Assembly (NCBI GenBank): GCA_949775045.1
Contig: OX459105.1
Location: 13,095,398-13,159,397, forward strand
Reading direction: 5' to 3'
DNA length: 64,000 bases
Source of the DNA: Metridium senile
Taxonomy: Eukaryota > Cnidaria > Anthozoa > Actiniaria > Metridiidae
Shown here: positions 1-12,106 of the stretch, one piece after another
Layout: every line of letters starts with the position of its first letter
How positions within the stretch are numbered: the first letter of the stretch is position 1
Notes under the pieces: model-generated
What the model saw: the letters and a program-made list of their open reading frames with translations, nothing else
What the model was told of the DNA's origin: nothing
Databases searched by the model: none
Program-made: the position numbers and the translations under genes

Positions 1-610
1 AAGAACGGTGATTTTGGCTTCGAATTATTTAAGAACGACGTAGAACATGTTGAAGAGTTGAGTAGTATTTTGAGTTATAAATAATGTAATATAAGAATGG
101 GGATTTTTGCTTTGTGTTATTTAAGAACGGCGTATAACATGTTGAATTTTGAGTTGGATCGTGCTGATTCACGAGCGGTACGAACTGTACCGTCGTTAAG
201 AAAATTCGGGGCCCTGTGAATTGATTTTTTTCTTACCACAGGGTGACCAATTATATGAATGAATGATTTCTTTTAATTTTTTTATAATTTATTCATTATC
301 TTTGCATATAAATTACTTTCACCAACTGTACCGTCGGTAAAAAAGATTTAACCGGCCGTATCAGTTCGTCTATTTTGGACATACTTGAGGAGGAGGGAGA
401 AAAACGGTATAAGATGCACGGGTCCCCCTGCCCCTCCTGACAGATAAGCTCATCGGAATTGAAAAAAGTTCTTTATTTAGTTTATTGTAATATTTTGGTA
501 CTTTATACAGCCAGCATAAGAACTCCATTTCGCTATCTTTACTTGTAAACTGAGGAGAGGATGTTTTGAAGTCTAAAAATAACCAAATAGATTGTCTTTT
601 CATGCACTAG
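1..610. repeat. Gene-free left edge with a 92-bp-offset direct repeat
   Basis: Positions 1-54 and 93-146 are diverged direct copies of the same 54-bp sequence (shared TTATTTAAGAACG and AACATGTTGAA blocks). A short motif, ACTGTACCGTCG, recurs at about 185 and 325. No coding exon or RNA gene is visible before the start codon at 611. Confidence 0.5.
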
Positions 611-3600
611 ATGGAGTTTTATGTAGTGGCCTTGATACTGGTCCTGGTTCCTTACTGTCAAAGTATGACGTCGCTGGAAGAAGCAAAAGAATGTTGGAAC
701 ATCTATGCAAGATTTAATCAGGGAAAATTGACCGATAATGAGGAGAACTGTTTACGAATGAAGGTAAATGTAGCCTTCAGATTATATCATATATTCCTTG
801 AGATATAGTTGAGATATAGTTCATTACCAGAAATCAGGAACAAAATGGGTAATTATTCAGACTATTACAAGGGATGTATATAATTAATTAACAGAAAAAC
901 ATTGATAATAATAAGCTATTTTGACCGAAGGAAAAAACATTATTTTGGACTTTTATTCAATCCAAATTGTTTATGAGAAAATGAAATGTATGAATATTAA
1001 TTAGAATATCCGTCATTTTGTCACTGATATCTTTCTGGTAATGTGAGGTATAGTTGAGACATATCTAGATAATTTGTCTATAATTTGTCGTATATCTAGA
1101 TACGTTTTGAAATATTACATCAATGCTGGTCAGTGTCGCGACAGTAGACGACGTTGAACCAAAAATTACTGTTCTTTATTTTGAAGAATTTTTTTTTTTT
1201 AGACCTTCTTGATGTGCGTCAATCGCCCTGAGCAAATTTATTGACAAGTCAGGTTAGTTATCTTGCCTTCATGCTAGCCTCCTTTGCCAGTGTCTCTATA
1301 CACCCATCAAAATTTCGGGACGCCATTTTGAATTAAGTTTTTATGACGTCGAACGCGGAAAGGAGAAAAACTTATATTTAGCTAAACCTCAACGTATCTT
1401 TAGCTTGAAAAGCTACAAATAATTAACAAATATTCCCTTTGTTCGCTGGTTTTCCTAGATATAGATTCTTAGTATTGATCGGGGGAATTTTTCTTAAGCT
1501 CTTGAAATTTTAACAGAGCCGCAACGATTTACGCTTCTTCTATTTAGTGACTGTTTAGTGCTGAAATACAAAAGAACACCTCGCTACAACTTCACTTGTC
1601 TTTGAGATAATATACATACGGGGGCCGTTATAGAAGTTACCGATTAATTCGGAGTGACATACGATGGCACCTTAATTAACACCAGATAGACCAATATAAT
1701 ATCACGAGATTGAAATAGGTGATACATATATATTGCGAAAAGGTCAAAAACTATAAAAACACGGAGATTACAAGCAAATACAATGGGAACGAGACTCAAG
1801 CGCCCGTGGCACAAGTTTAATACCTCTTTATTGAACAAGATATCTTCTCAAACTGTTTCCATGAATAATTTTCTATATATTTATGTTTTGACAAAGTAAT
1901 TGAATTGATTTTGAATAATGGTTCTGAGATTACTTGTCTTTCAGACCATGAATCCGACGTATGATAAATGTACATTATCAAGTCGATGAAAGAAGACGAA
2001 TCACGAGTTGCATTGTGGTAGAAAGAATGTTGGATTGTGGCCAGTAGCTAGAACAAAAGTATCTAATGTTTTCTCGGCTCTCGCATTGCATTGTGGTTGA
2101 AACAAATCTCATTTTTTTCTGCACTTCTGCTAAATTGAATGAAATAGGATCGCTGCCTTGCTTTGCTCGCTTCAGGCTCACTCTACGCTCCCTTCACAGT
2201 TCCCTGCGCCATCTTGAAAGGTAGCCGGCCATTGGGACTATATTTCAATTGATCACATGTATCACGTATATGTATTGATTTTTACTGAATGATATCAACT
2301 TGTTACTAATTCTAATTCTGTAAACAGGACTTAGAGAGAAGTACAAATCACTTTTAATGGGTTAGTATTATCATCCTCATTGTCATCATTATCACCATCC
2401 CACTCATTATCTATCGCATGACAAACCTTCTTGAATTTGATTGGCTTAGAGAAGTGCGGTTCAAGTGTAACACTGTGCACAAAAGTATAACACAGTGCAA
2501 ATTACAGTCGGCAAATCCCAGAAACAGTTTTCGCTTTTGATTGAATCAATATCTAATATCATTTAAGGAGGCTCGGTACCCTTCGCAAACTTGACGACCT
2601 CTCATTTTTAACGGGCCATATCTTTTGATTCAGTGAACAACATGATACGAGACTATGCAAGCAAATACACATTTGAACTTTATCCAAGTATATCGTTTGT
2701 TTACATCGGAGCGTCCATAGCAATGGAAATGCGACCCCCCAGAATTTACAAAACGCTAAATATCTCTCGTAAAAGGTAAATTCCAATAAAACCCACGCTT
2801 GTGCATGTAGATTAGGCCTAGTGCCTCAACTTTACAAAGTTTAAACAAAATCAAATTGAGAGTTTTTGTTCTGTAGCGAGGTAAAGTTTTCAATAAAAAA
2901 AAAAATGCATTTTTAAGAAGCTGCCTTAAAAAGCCCTAGGGAAATAATTTTTACATCAAACTTTAGATTATTTTATACATTTTTGTACTCGTGTAATCCT
3001 GAAAATTTGAGTTCAATCAGCTTTTTAGAACACCGATTTTTTTTATTTGTTTATAAAAGGTTTTTTGGCGCGCGTCATTATTATAATAACTACTTTCTCG
3101 GCGCTTTCTTTCGCGATTTCAAAAATCCGAAATAAATTTTTTTCCAAACGTCTTGAAAAAAACTTTTGTTATTGCTCAACATATTGGTGTATTTTTATTG
3201 GCAAAGTTTTTCTGGAAGGCACTGAAATAAAATTACACTTTTTGGTGTTTGGGCGCTTGACTACACACAAGTCGACGCTTGATGATTTCGTTTTCGGAGC
3301 GTGCATTCACTAATTCATTTCAACATATTTCCCGTGCGCATTTGTCACGACTCGCTGCTTCACAACACTTCAATGGCTTCGTGAGTAACGCAAGCCAAAC
3401 TCGATAAATTATATAGTTAGTTAAGACCCCGTCTACACGGATCCGGATACTTTTGAAACCGCATACTTTTTGATACGAATCGGCCTATCGTCCACACGAA
3501 TCCAGTGAATCCGGTCACCGAAACCGCATACTTTTACTTGAATCCTCCGGATACGCGGATTCGTGTGGACGCAAATATTTCTATGCGGTTTCAGCCGGAT

Positions 3601-4818
3601 CGGATTCGTGTAGACGAGGCCTAAGTCTTTATTGTATATTATATATCAAATAGTTATTTATTAGCTATAAAAGTACTCCGAAACTAGTCTCCTTTCGATC
3701 TTTAATTAATGCTTTTCATACTGTCTTGTTTTAAATGTTGCAAAGCCCTCATTTGCACCAACAACATCTAACAATTGTAAACCTCGTTCAGCTAATCTAT
3801 AGACTGCAATAATACCAATGGGGGAATTCTTGAAACAGTTTGCATAATATTATCTTGAATTAGAGGTCAGGATTTGATTCAATGTCACCTGAAATAAGTA
3901 ATTTTCGTGTAGAAATACAATAGTTTTCATTTTGAGTACAACATTTTATTAAATAAATACATTTGGTGTCATTACAAATAAACTTCGTCCTTGTTTTACT
4001 ACAATAAGATTAACTATGGAATAGATTATTAAGACTTACTGATGTTCTTGATATGTGGGTTAATGGTATAACTGTTTATCATTGTATACATAGTAATTTG
4101 TTTCAAAGACTTTTAAAAATAACTTTTGCTTTTCGACCATAGCTGTGGTCTCTTCGTTTTTCGGTGTTAGGATCCGACAGCTTCCTCACGAACGAAAGGC
4201 GTGTGGATTCCATAAAATATGTCCATTTTGCTTATATCTTCGTAAAATTGGCCGCCTCGATTCAGCATGTGCAATTGTCGCAAAGAATGCTGGTTGTTAT
4301 AGCCTCGCTTTCAAAATTTCCAACGCCCACAGACGGCGTTGCATTTTAAGACTCGTGCCGGCCAAAGCCTGGGCCCGAGTAAAGAGCACTTCAAGCAGCA
4401 ATCGTTTGAAAAATTGCCGAAACTTGCAAAAATCAAAACTTTGAAAAGGGATTTGTACATTTTTTCATCTATATTATTAAGAAGTATTCATGTAGTTTTT
4501 GGTTCATATTGAGATAATTCGATGAATCTTCATTCAATTTTGTTTTCTATTCTGTTCTTTTCAGATAACGATATTCCAGTCCCCTGTGCTAGAGATGTCC
4601 ACAATACATGCTTCACCCCGTACAACAAGCTCTATCCCAATGGCAAGACGTGTACCGACTTTTCGATATTTCTGAAATGCCTTGCCGATGAAGCAGAGAA
4701 AGTGTCTTGTGATGCTCCCATCATGAAACATTATATCAAATTTAACAAAGTCGTCGGGAGAAGAGTGCTGTTTCTAATGGAAAATAAAGCCCCCGAGGAT
4801 TGCGACATTAACCAGTAA
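611..4818 (+). CDS. Probable secreted cysteine-rich protein, four-exon model
   Basis: I do not recognise the family. Exon 1 (611-763, 51 codons) starts with a clear signal peptide: MEF followed by a hydrophobic run ending near residue 17 at a YCQS site. It ends at a good donor (AAG/GTAAAT). The last exon (4565-4818) follows a pyrimidine-rich acceptor and ends in TAA; it carries six cysteines in PCARDVHNTC, KTCTDF, LKCLA, VSCDA and EDCDINQ. Exon 1 ends in phase 0 and the last exon enters in phase 1, so at least one exon lies between them. Two candidates fit the phases and keep the frame open: 1945-1981 (weak donor) and 2328-2360 (good donor). Together they give 158 residues with about nine cysteines after the signal peptide, which suggests a disulfide-bonded extracellular product. 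The outer exons are fairly secure; the middle two are conjecture. Confidence 0.55.
3421..3624. mobile_element. Foldback MITE in an intron
   Basis: The ends are inverted copies of each other: left TTAAGACCCCGTCTACACGG, right the reverse complement of TTAGGCCTCGTCTACACG. Internal GGATACTTTT / GAATCC blocks are also inverted. There is no coding capacity. It lies in the last intron of the secreted-protein model. Confidence 0.7.
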
Positions 4819-5009
4819 ATCAAGATGAACAGTAGAGCAAATGAAAATGCTGTTGAACAATTAAATAACATCAAAGTAAACACGAGTTACATTTATATAG
4901 CGCAGTTAATCATATAAATGTTCAACTGCACTGTAGATTATTTACAAGAGTTAAAATTTAGATAACAATGATAATAAAATGTTTCTTAAAATGTCAATAA
5001 AATGTTTTT

Positions 5010-8000
5010 TAACTCTCTCATAACGACCACTCTCGTAAGCGACCATCTCCCGCAAGCGACCACTCTTTCAATTTCCCGTTTTGTTTCCCATATAAACACT
5101 GTAAAAAAGCTTTCTCGTAAGCGACCACTCTCGTAGGCGACCGCGACCACCTTTAGGGTTTAAGTTTTGGACTTCTTCATTGTTTTTCCTCTCTCGTAAG
5201 CGACCACCCCATGACAGATTCTTTTAATATATCTGGTATATTCTGATGGAAAGTGATAAATCCCGAATAATAACCAAATAGTGCAAATAGTCGCGACAAG
5301 TGACAGATAGTATTAAACTTGTGGTGCCATATGCTAAAGCAAGGCAAGCACCATGCAGACGAAATTTGGATAATTTATCTAAATGCATTTTTTAAAAATT
5401 TCATTACAAATCTCTTAAGCAGTCATCAATTACAATATTTTTTACTACAAATTAAACTTCTTTGTCTATGCAAATACATCTATCTGATTTTTAAATTCAG
5501 CAGAACTGAATGTTACAATGTGCACATATTCAAAGATAGCTATCTTTATTGTTGAATACTTTAGTATAAAAAGTACAGTATGTCATTTAATATGGAACAT
5601 TTGGTTTGCAATCTCACCTTTCACAATTATGTTCATGAACCGAATTACTGAGACATAAAATGTTGACCGTCTACTAGTGCGCTGTAGTTAATTGTTTCAA
5701 TCCAACACATTATGGATTGTAAAATATCACACGTCAAAGTCCGACCAAAGTGAAAAGAAAGACCAGAACTGCGTACTTTCAAGTAGCATGTTGGACGATA
5801 AGCCAATGTGAAGGTCAAAACTTTTAGTAGAAGTTATAAACAACACGCTACTTTGTGCATTGCATTATATTAGGAGATATTAGACGCCTTAGATCGTCAA
5901 GTAAACCGGCGTGTTGATGTCAATATCAGCAATATTGAGTGCGAACTTCTCGCAATTCATCATAGAATTTCTATATCTTAAACATCGTGCCCCCCAAAAA
6001 TGTTTAAAGAAATGTACATTTCCATGTTTACTTTTCGCAAAACTGAGCTATTTTGGTAGAAACTCGTTGGCCCTGGATATGATTTCAATTCAAGCAGTGT
6101 TTACAACATGGTTTAGGCCCTGTTCCACTGTGATAAATTTGACGAACTTCAACAACCTGTATTTTATAATCTAAAAGATTTATCTAGGATGTAATTATAT
6201 ATTTCGATTTTATGGGAGCCATTTAGGTTTTTTCCTATAAAGCCAACTTTAATTCTTAATTCAAGAATAAAAAATAGTTCGCTAAAATTTGCATGTTGTT
6301 TTGAGCGAAAATATGCATAAAACCACGTACACAAAATCGCTTTGGATCACATTGCGGGACCAAAAGTTACTACCTAAAAAGCTTAGTTTTGCAAAAAATA
6401 AACATGTAAAAAGCTATTTCAGAAGTAAATTTGCTGATGTTTAAGATATAAAAATTCTAAGATGAATTCTAATGATTTCGCACGCAAAAGTGCATGCCTC
6501 GAGGTAACCAAGGCGGTTTTATTGACGATCGAGAGCGTCTAATATCTCCCAATATTAGGATAATGGATGAGCTCCGAGGCTTATTGAAAATAATGACCGA
6601 GCGCGCAGCGGAGCTCGGAGCTCATCCATTATCAAAAAATCGAAGTTCTGGTCCTTTTATCCACTTTTGTCAGACTTTGACGTGTGATATTTTTCCATCC
6701 GGAGTTTGTTCGATTGAAATAATAAACTACAGCGCACTAGTAGACGGTCAACATTTGATATCTCAGTAATTCGGTTCTTGAACATAGTTGTGCAAGATGA
6801 GATTCCAATCTAAATGTTCCATGTCAGCATAAAATTCTTTCATTCGACGTGAAAAGGAATTTTAGCATCAAAACAAACGCATGCGCATTACAATTTGCTG
6901 TCGCTAACCACGAGAACACTAACGCAGGAAGCCCAAAATATGCGAAATTTGTAATACGTCCTGGCAAATGTAAAATAATCATCAACAATAACAGTACTAT
7001 ATTTTAATTTCCTTCGATTCTGATTTAACAAAAGATTAGAATGTGACGTTTAGAATTTGAAATTTACAATGACATTTGTATCAAATAATATTAAATTTAA
7101 TATTATTTGATACAAATGTCATTGTAAATTTCAAATTCTAAACGTCACATTCTAATCTTTTGTTAAATCAGAATCGAAGGAAATTAAAATATAGTACTGT
7201 TATTGTTGATGATTATTTTACATTTGCCAGGACGTATTACAAATTTCGCATATTTTGGGCTTCCTGCGTTAGTGTTCTCGTGGTTAGCGACAGCAAATTG
7301 TAATGCGCATGCGTTTGTTTTGATGCTAAAATTCCTTTTCACGTCGAATGAAAGAATTTTATGCTGACATGGAACATTTAGATTGGAATCTCATCTTGCA
7401 CAACTATGTTCAAGAACCGAATTACTGAGATATCAAATGTTGACCGTCTACTAGTGCGCTGTAGTTTATTATTTCAATCGAACAAACTCCGGATGGAAAA
7501 ATATCACACGTCAAAGTCTGACAAAAGTGGATAAAAGGACCAGAACTTCGATTTTTTGATAATGGATGAGCTCCGAGCTCCGCTGCGCGCTCGGTCATTA
7601 TTTTCAATAAGCCTCGGAGCTCATCCATTATCCTAATATTGGGAGATATTAGACGCTCTCGATCGTCAATAAAACCGCCTTGGTTACCTCGAGGCATGCA
7701 CTTTTGCGTGCGAAATCATTAGAATTCATCTTAGAATTTTTATATCTTAAACATCAGCAAATTTACTTCTGAAATAGCTTTTTACATGTTTATTTTTTGC
7801 AAAACTAAGCTTTTTAGGTAGTAACTTTTGGTCCCGCAATGTGATCCAAAGCGATTTTGTGTACGTGGTTTTATGCATATTTTCGCTCAAAACAACATGC
7901 AAATTTTAGCGAACTATTTTTTATTCTTGAATTAAGAATTAAAGTTGGCTTTATAGGAAAAAACCTAAATGGCTCCCATAAAATCGAAATATATAATTAC

Positions 8001-8753
8001 ATCCTAGATAAATCTTTTAGATTATAAAATACAGGTTGTTGAAGTTCGTCAAATTTATCACAGTGGAACAGGGCCTAAACCATGTTGTAAACACTGCTTG
8101 AATTGAAATCATATCCAGGGCCAACGAGTTTCTACCAAAATAGCTCAGTTTTGCGAAAAGTAAACATGGAAATGTACATTTCTTTAAACATTTTTGGGGG
8201 GCACGATGTTTAAGATATAGAAATTCTATGATGAATTGCGAGAAGTTCGCACTCAATATTGCTGATATTGACATCAACACGCCGGTTTACTTGACGATCT
8301 AAGGCGTCTAATATCTCCTAATATAATGCAATGCACAAAGTAGCGTGTTGTTTATAACTTCTACTAAAAGTTTTGACCTTCACATTGGCTTATCGTCCAA
8401 CATGCTACTTGAAAGTACGCAGTTCTGGTCTTTCTTTTCACTTTGGTCGGACTTTGACGTGTGATATTTTACAATCCATAATGTGTTGGATTGAAACAAT
8501 TAACTACAGCGCACTAGTAGACGGTCAACATTTTATGTCTCAGTAATTCGGTTCATGAACATAATTGTGAAAGGTGAGATTGCAAACCAAATGTTCCATA
8601 CCAGCATAAAATTCTCTCATTCGAAGTACAAATGATTTTTACAACCAAAACACACGCATGCGCATTACAATTTGCCCATGTGCTGTAAGCGACCATCTCT
8701 CGTAAGCGACCACTTTCTGCTGATCCCTTGGTGGTCGCTTACGAGAGAGTCAA
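5010..8753. mobile_element. Composite foldback element with pogo/Tigger-like CTCTCGTAAGCGACCA ends
   Basis: The left border region (5010-5215) carries several direct copies of CTCTCGTAAGCGACCAC. The right border (8680-8753) carries it in both orientations and ends in the inverse of GGTTGACTCTCTCGTAAGCGA. The same motif begins the element at 35228, where a TA precedes it as in Tc1/mariner-pogo elements. The core of the element is the palindrome listed separately. There is no transposase-like reading frame, so it is non-autonomous if mobile. Confidence 0.5.
5591..8600. repeat. Perfect palindrome, 2 x 1,505 bp, no spacer
   Basis: Position i pairs with 14191-i from the centre (7095/7096, in a run reading TTAAATTTAA) out to 5591/8600, where symmetry stops abruptly. 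Every block I compared across the arms was identical. Each arm is itself an older imperfect foldback: about 5591-6150 is roughly inverted in about 6290-6830. Sequence just outside the right end (8601-8672) resembles 6828-6900 inside the arm, whereas the left outside does not. The matching 87- and 91-residue frames on the two arms are symmetry artefacts and not genes. Confidence 0.95.
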
Positions 8754-9867
8754 CCGTATACATATTCAGTTTTGTTCGCGTGAATTTTTATTTGCGTAGT
8801 ATTTGTTGCCTTTACTTTTTGTTTTCGTTTCAGTTCATCAGCTTGCTTTTGATTTTGGTCTTATTGCGTGTTGCTTGGTTTCCTTCCTTTGTTATATGCA
8901 TAGCGATATTTTCAAAAACCTTTTCAAAAACATGTAAATGCTAATTATGGAAACATGAACATCCATGTTTTCGAAGTTGGCAGTTTACCATTCAATATCT
9001 TCATAACAGTTCATGGTTGTTTTTCTGTCTTCTTTGATATCACAAGCTGTTTTCCGCTTTTAGTTTCAGTTTAATCATTATAAGGTGGAAAAGTTTTGCT
9101 CTTGTGGTTCTTCGAATGTCTGATATTGAAGTGGTTTGTTATGAACTCTTGCTGTGGACCCAGTGGGAGGAAATTATACCATTTCTGACCATCATAAAAG
9201 GGACTATATATACTGAATAGCACTGTACGTGAGGGCTTGGACAGGGATTGAAATGTAGTAAAAACAAAAAGTATGTAAAAAAGACCTTGCAGCCCCACTC
9301 AATAGTCAAAGGTTTCCGAAGAAGAAGGAAGCGAATGACTTTTTATAATAATATATTTTTATAAGTAGTACGACTTTCTACACAATCTCGTTTCCAGAGG
9401 CTGCGTTTCCCTTGGGCGCCAACGCCGCCAAGAAATTGTTTTTAGCCGCTGGCCTAGAGGAACGCAGGCTCTTGATACGAGATATAGTAAACGATCTCTT
9501 TCAACATTTAATTAAGTGGTAACACAGGGAACCCTAGCTTCCTACGCAGGCAATTCCTTTTGTACTTTTGGCCTTCCTGTTTTAAAAAAGAGAGAGGATT
9601 GGAAAGAAAAAACGAGGGGAGAAAAGAAGTTGCATACTTGTCTTAGTCGATCTTCCCTCACTCAACTCCCTCACTCTCGTGCCCAGTCAGTCCCCTTACT
9701 TTGAAACAGGAAGCCCAAACAAAAAAGGAGGAAGAAGTAGCCTTCGGGGAAGCCTGGAACCCAATTCAAACAGAGTTCTGTATAACTTTCAAAGATAAGG
9801 TCTGATGGTTCGTATCAAAAGCATGCGTATATAGTCGTTTGACCGCTGTGTTGTTCTGTATTAACTT
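8754..9867. other. Intergenic AT-rich DNA
   Basis: No gene is seen. It holds a small inverted pair around 9395-9473 and, at 9775-9840, a second copy of the GPX7 stop-codon region (see findings). Confidence 0.5.
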
Positions 9868-12106
9868 TCAAAGTTCACCGCCCACTCTAAAGGTCTGATG
9901 ATTTGAATCAAAAGCATGCGTAACAATGCCCCTGATCTTCTGTAAACACTGCAACGGCGATACTCCATGTTCCCAGAACTTCACGACTTTACCATCACGA
10001 TCCAGTAAGTACTTGTTGAAATTCCATGTTGGGCTACGTCGTGACTCGCGCTCGAGAAACTTGTAAATAGGGTGTGCCAGTTCCCCAATGACCTTTATCT
10101 TACTGAACATAGGGAATTTCACCCCGTAGGTGTTCCTTGCGAAGCGGAGGATTGCACTGTTGCGTTTAGGTTCTTGTTGGCCAAATTGATTGCTTGGAAA
10201 ACCAAGTATCACGAAGTCTTTGGCTGGTAGTTTGTTTTGGAGTTGTACTAGCTCTCTGTAGTGTTGGTCAGTGTAGCCACATTCGCTTGCAACGTTCACT
10301 ATGAGAATGACCTGGGAAGAGAGTAAATATAATTAGATAGCCTGACCGGATAGTTCACAAGTAATATATACAATATGAGCGGCCGATCTGTATCCGATAT
10401 ACAACGGCGAGTCGAAGACGAGCCGTTGTATATCGGATACAGATCGGACGCGAATATTGTATAGAACTTATGAAAGTCCAACGTTTGTTCTTTCATATTT
10501 TACTAAAATTGTCAAGATAAATGTAAATCTGGGCGAGAAAATTCAAGTTGAAACTTATGCAAATCAGGACGAAATCTGTATGAGATTTACAACCTCCGTC
10601 ACGGACGTGAATTCTTTTGTCAATTGCTCATTAATTATTCATGAATTTTATAAGTTTATTTACACACATAATAAATAAATTCTAATTTAAATACATTATA
10701 ATAAATGAAATATCAATAAATACATATAAAAGGAGAATAAATTACAAAAAAATATAAAAAAGTGTGCGTGGCTGCTGAAGTAGTCGAAACTTTCGTGTCA
10801 GCAGCCATCGATAAGGGGAGGGGTGGTGGGGTTAGGGTTTGATTAGTTTGCTTTGTTACGCAGCGTTAAGAATCCATGGTCACTTACCGACATGTTTTGC
10901 GTTGTTTAGTTTGATTTGAGTTTAAGTGTTAGAATTAATTCGCAGTCAGTCGTATTACGAGAACACAAATACAACAAAACGCTAAACGATTTAGTAAGAG
11001 CCTAAATGCTCACTCACATCGTTAATGTTATCAAAATTTCTGATTGTCGATTCTCATGGTCCACGAAATTTAGTCCTGCATACCTGTGCATACTGGTAAG
11101 TGACATACAATGAAAAACCAGACTCGTACGCAGTCGTTACTCTTTTTTCCCCCGAGCGCGCGCAAAGGGTCGAGGGAAGGAGGAAGAAAGCTTCACTTTC
11201 CGGATTCAGTCTTCCCTTGATGCACCGCGATCCGTTAAAAAGAGACAGAGAAGCGACTGGGTACGAGTCTGATGAAAAACTTTGCGTGATTAGAATCAGG
11301 CTTAGGCACAACCTCGTTTTCAGGCTCTCCACTAACTGGCTACAGGCGGTGTAGCCTCACCGCCAATTAAAATTAAAAATAATTCTCACTGGTTTTGTAT
11401 TCATATAAAAATGCATAAACTCACATTTGTTCGAGCCTATACTATCAAATATAAAAGTACAATCTGTTTTTCGTTGTAAGAAGGCCCTTTAGTCCCTGTC
11501 TGGCCAGTTGCGTGACAATTTATGTCATTATATACGAGTGACAGCATGTTTCAGGAAATGTTACCATGATTGTTTAATATTATTATTATTCTACTTATTA
11601 TTTATTAATATCATGTGTAGAAAGAAAAACATAGTTTTATCGCTTTATAAACGTAGCGAATTAAGTTAAATATCTTTCAATAACATCAATGCACGCTCTT
11701 GACCTTGTGTTGCAAATATTCCAACATTCAAAACGTGGCATTTTCTCGGCAAAGTGATCTTAGAAACATACGTTCGTCTATTATATTAAAGAAGATACAA
11801 ATTCGAAAATAGAATGATGATATGATACTTTAAAATCCACACAGCAGTCGTAAACTTAATTCTTGGCATTTAGTAATTGTAATATTAATTTTGTAGAGAA
11901 TTATAGTTTGACCGAAATACGTGCGGTCGCTCACACTTCATCTAAAAGTTGCTTACCTTGCCTTGATATTCGCTCATGCTAACTTTATTTCCTTCAATAT
12001 CTTTAGCAGAAAGACTGTAGAAGTCTGAACATAAACCTCTATGAAGCTGTAAAGCAACAAGAAAAAAGAAAACGAGATATATTCTAGTCACTCCTGAGAA
12101 CTCCAT
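9868..12106 (-). CDS. GPX7: Glutathione peroxidase 7/8-like, ER thiol peroxidase
   Basis: Two exons: 12106-11957 (50 codons) and 10311-9868, joined in phase 0 across a 1.65-kb intron with clean borders (AAG/GTAAGC, TTCCCAG/GTC), giving 197 residues against 187 for human GPX7. Residues 1-26 are a signal peptide. The block NVASECGYTDQHY places the peroxidatic cysteine at residue 61 (Cys, not selenocysteine), as in GPX7/8. NQFGQQEP, FPMFSKI and TWNFNKYL supply the Gln, Trp and Asn of the catalytic tetrad and the GPX7-type core. Family role: reduces peroxides in the ER lumen and passes oxidising equivalents to protein disulfide isomerases. Oddities: the second cysteine of human GPX7 (FPCNQFG) is serine here (S90), and the C terminus GGEL is a weak KDEL-type signal. 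It is divergent from CDC20. The GPX7-versus-GPX8 call is open because no membrane anchor separate from the signal peptide is seen. Confidence 0.93.
10367..10463. mobile_element. 97-bp foldback in GPX7 intron
   Basis: Near-perfect inverted arms (CCGATCTGTATCCGATATAC and its complement) surround a loop of about 13 bp (GAGTCGAAGACGA). It would form a long hairpin in the GPX7 pre-mRNA. Confidence 0.8.
11119..11271. mobile_element. 153-bp Mutator-type MITE with 9-bp target duplication
   Basis: Terminal inverted repeats start CAGACTCGTACGCAGTCG on the left; the right end is the complement of CAGACTCGTACCCAGTCG. The flanks are identical 9-mers, ATGAAAAAC at 11110-11118 and 11272-11280. A 9-bp duplication with long inverted ends is the hallmark of Mutator-like elements. 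It lies in the GPX7 intron. Confidence 0.85.

Noticed and set aside
4145..4444. 99-residue frame in the intron of the secreted-protein gene
   Set aside because: No recognised domain, no splice-site support, and it lies in non-conserved intronic DNA. It could be part of an old repeat.
5911..7697. Identical 87- and 91-residue frames on opposite strands
   Set aside because: They mirror each other only because they lie in the perfect palindrome. They have no domains, no splice context and no codon-like conservation apart from the symmetry.
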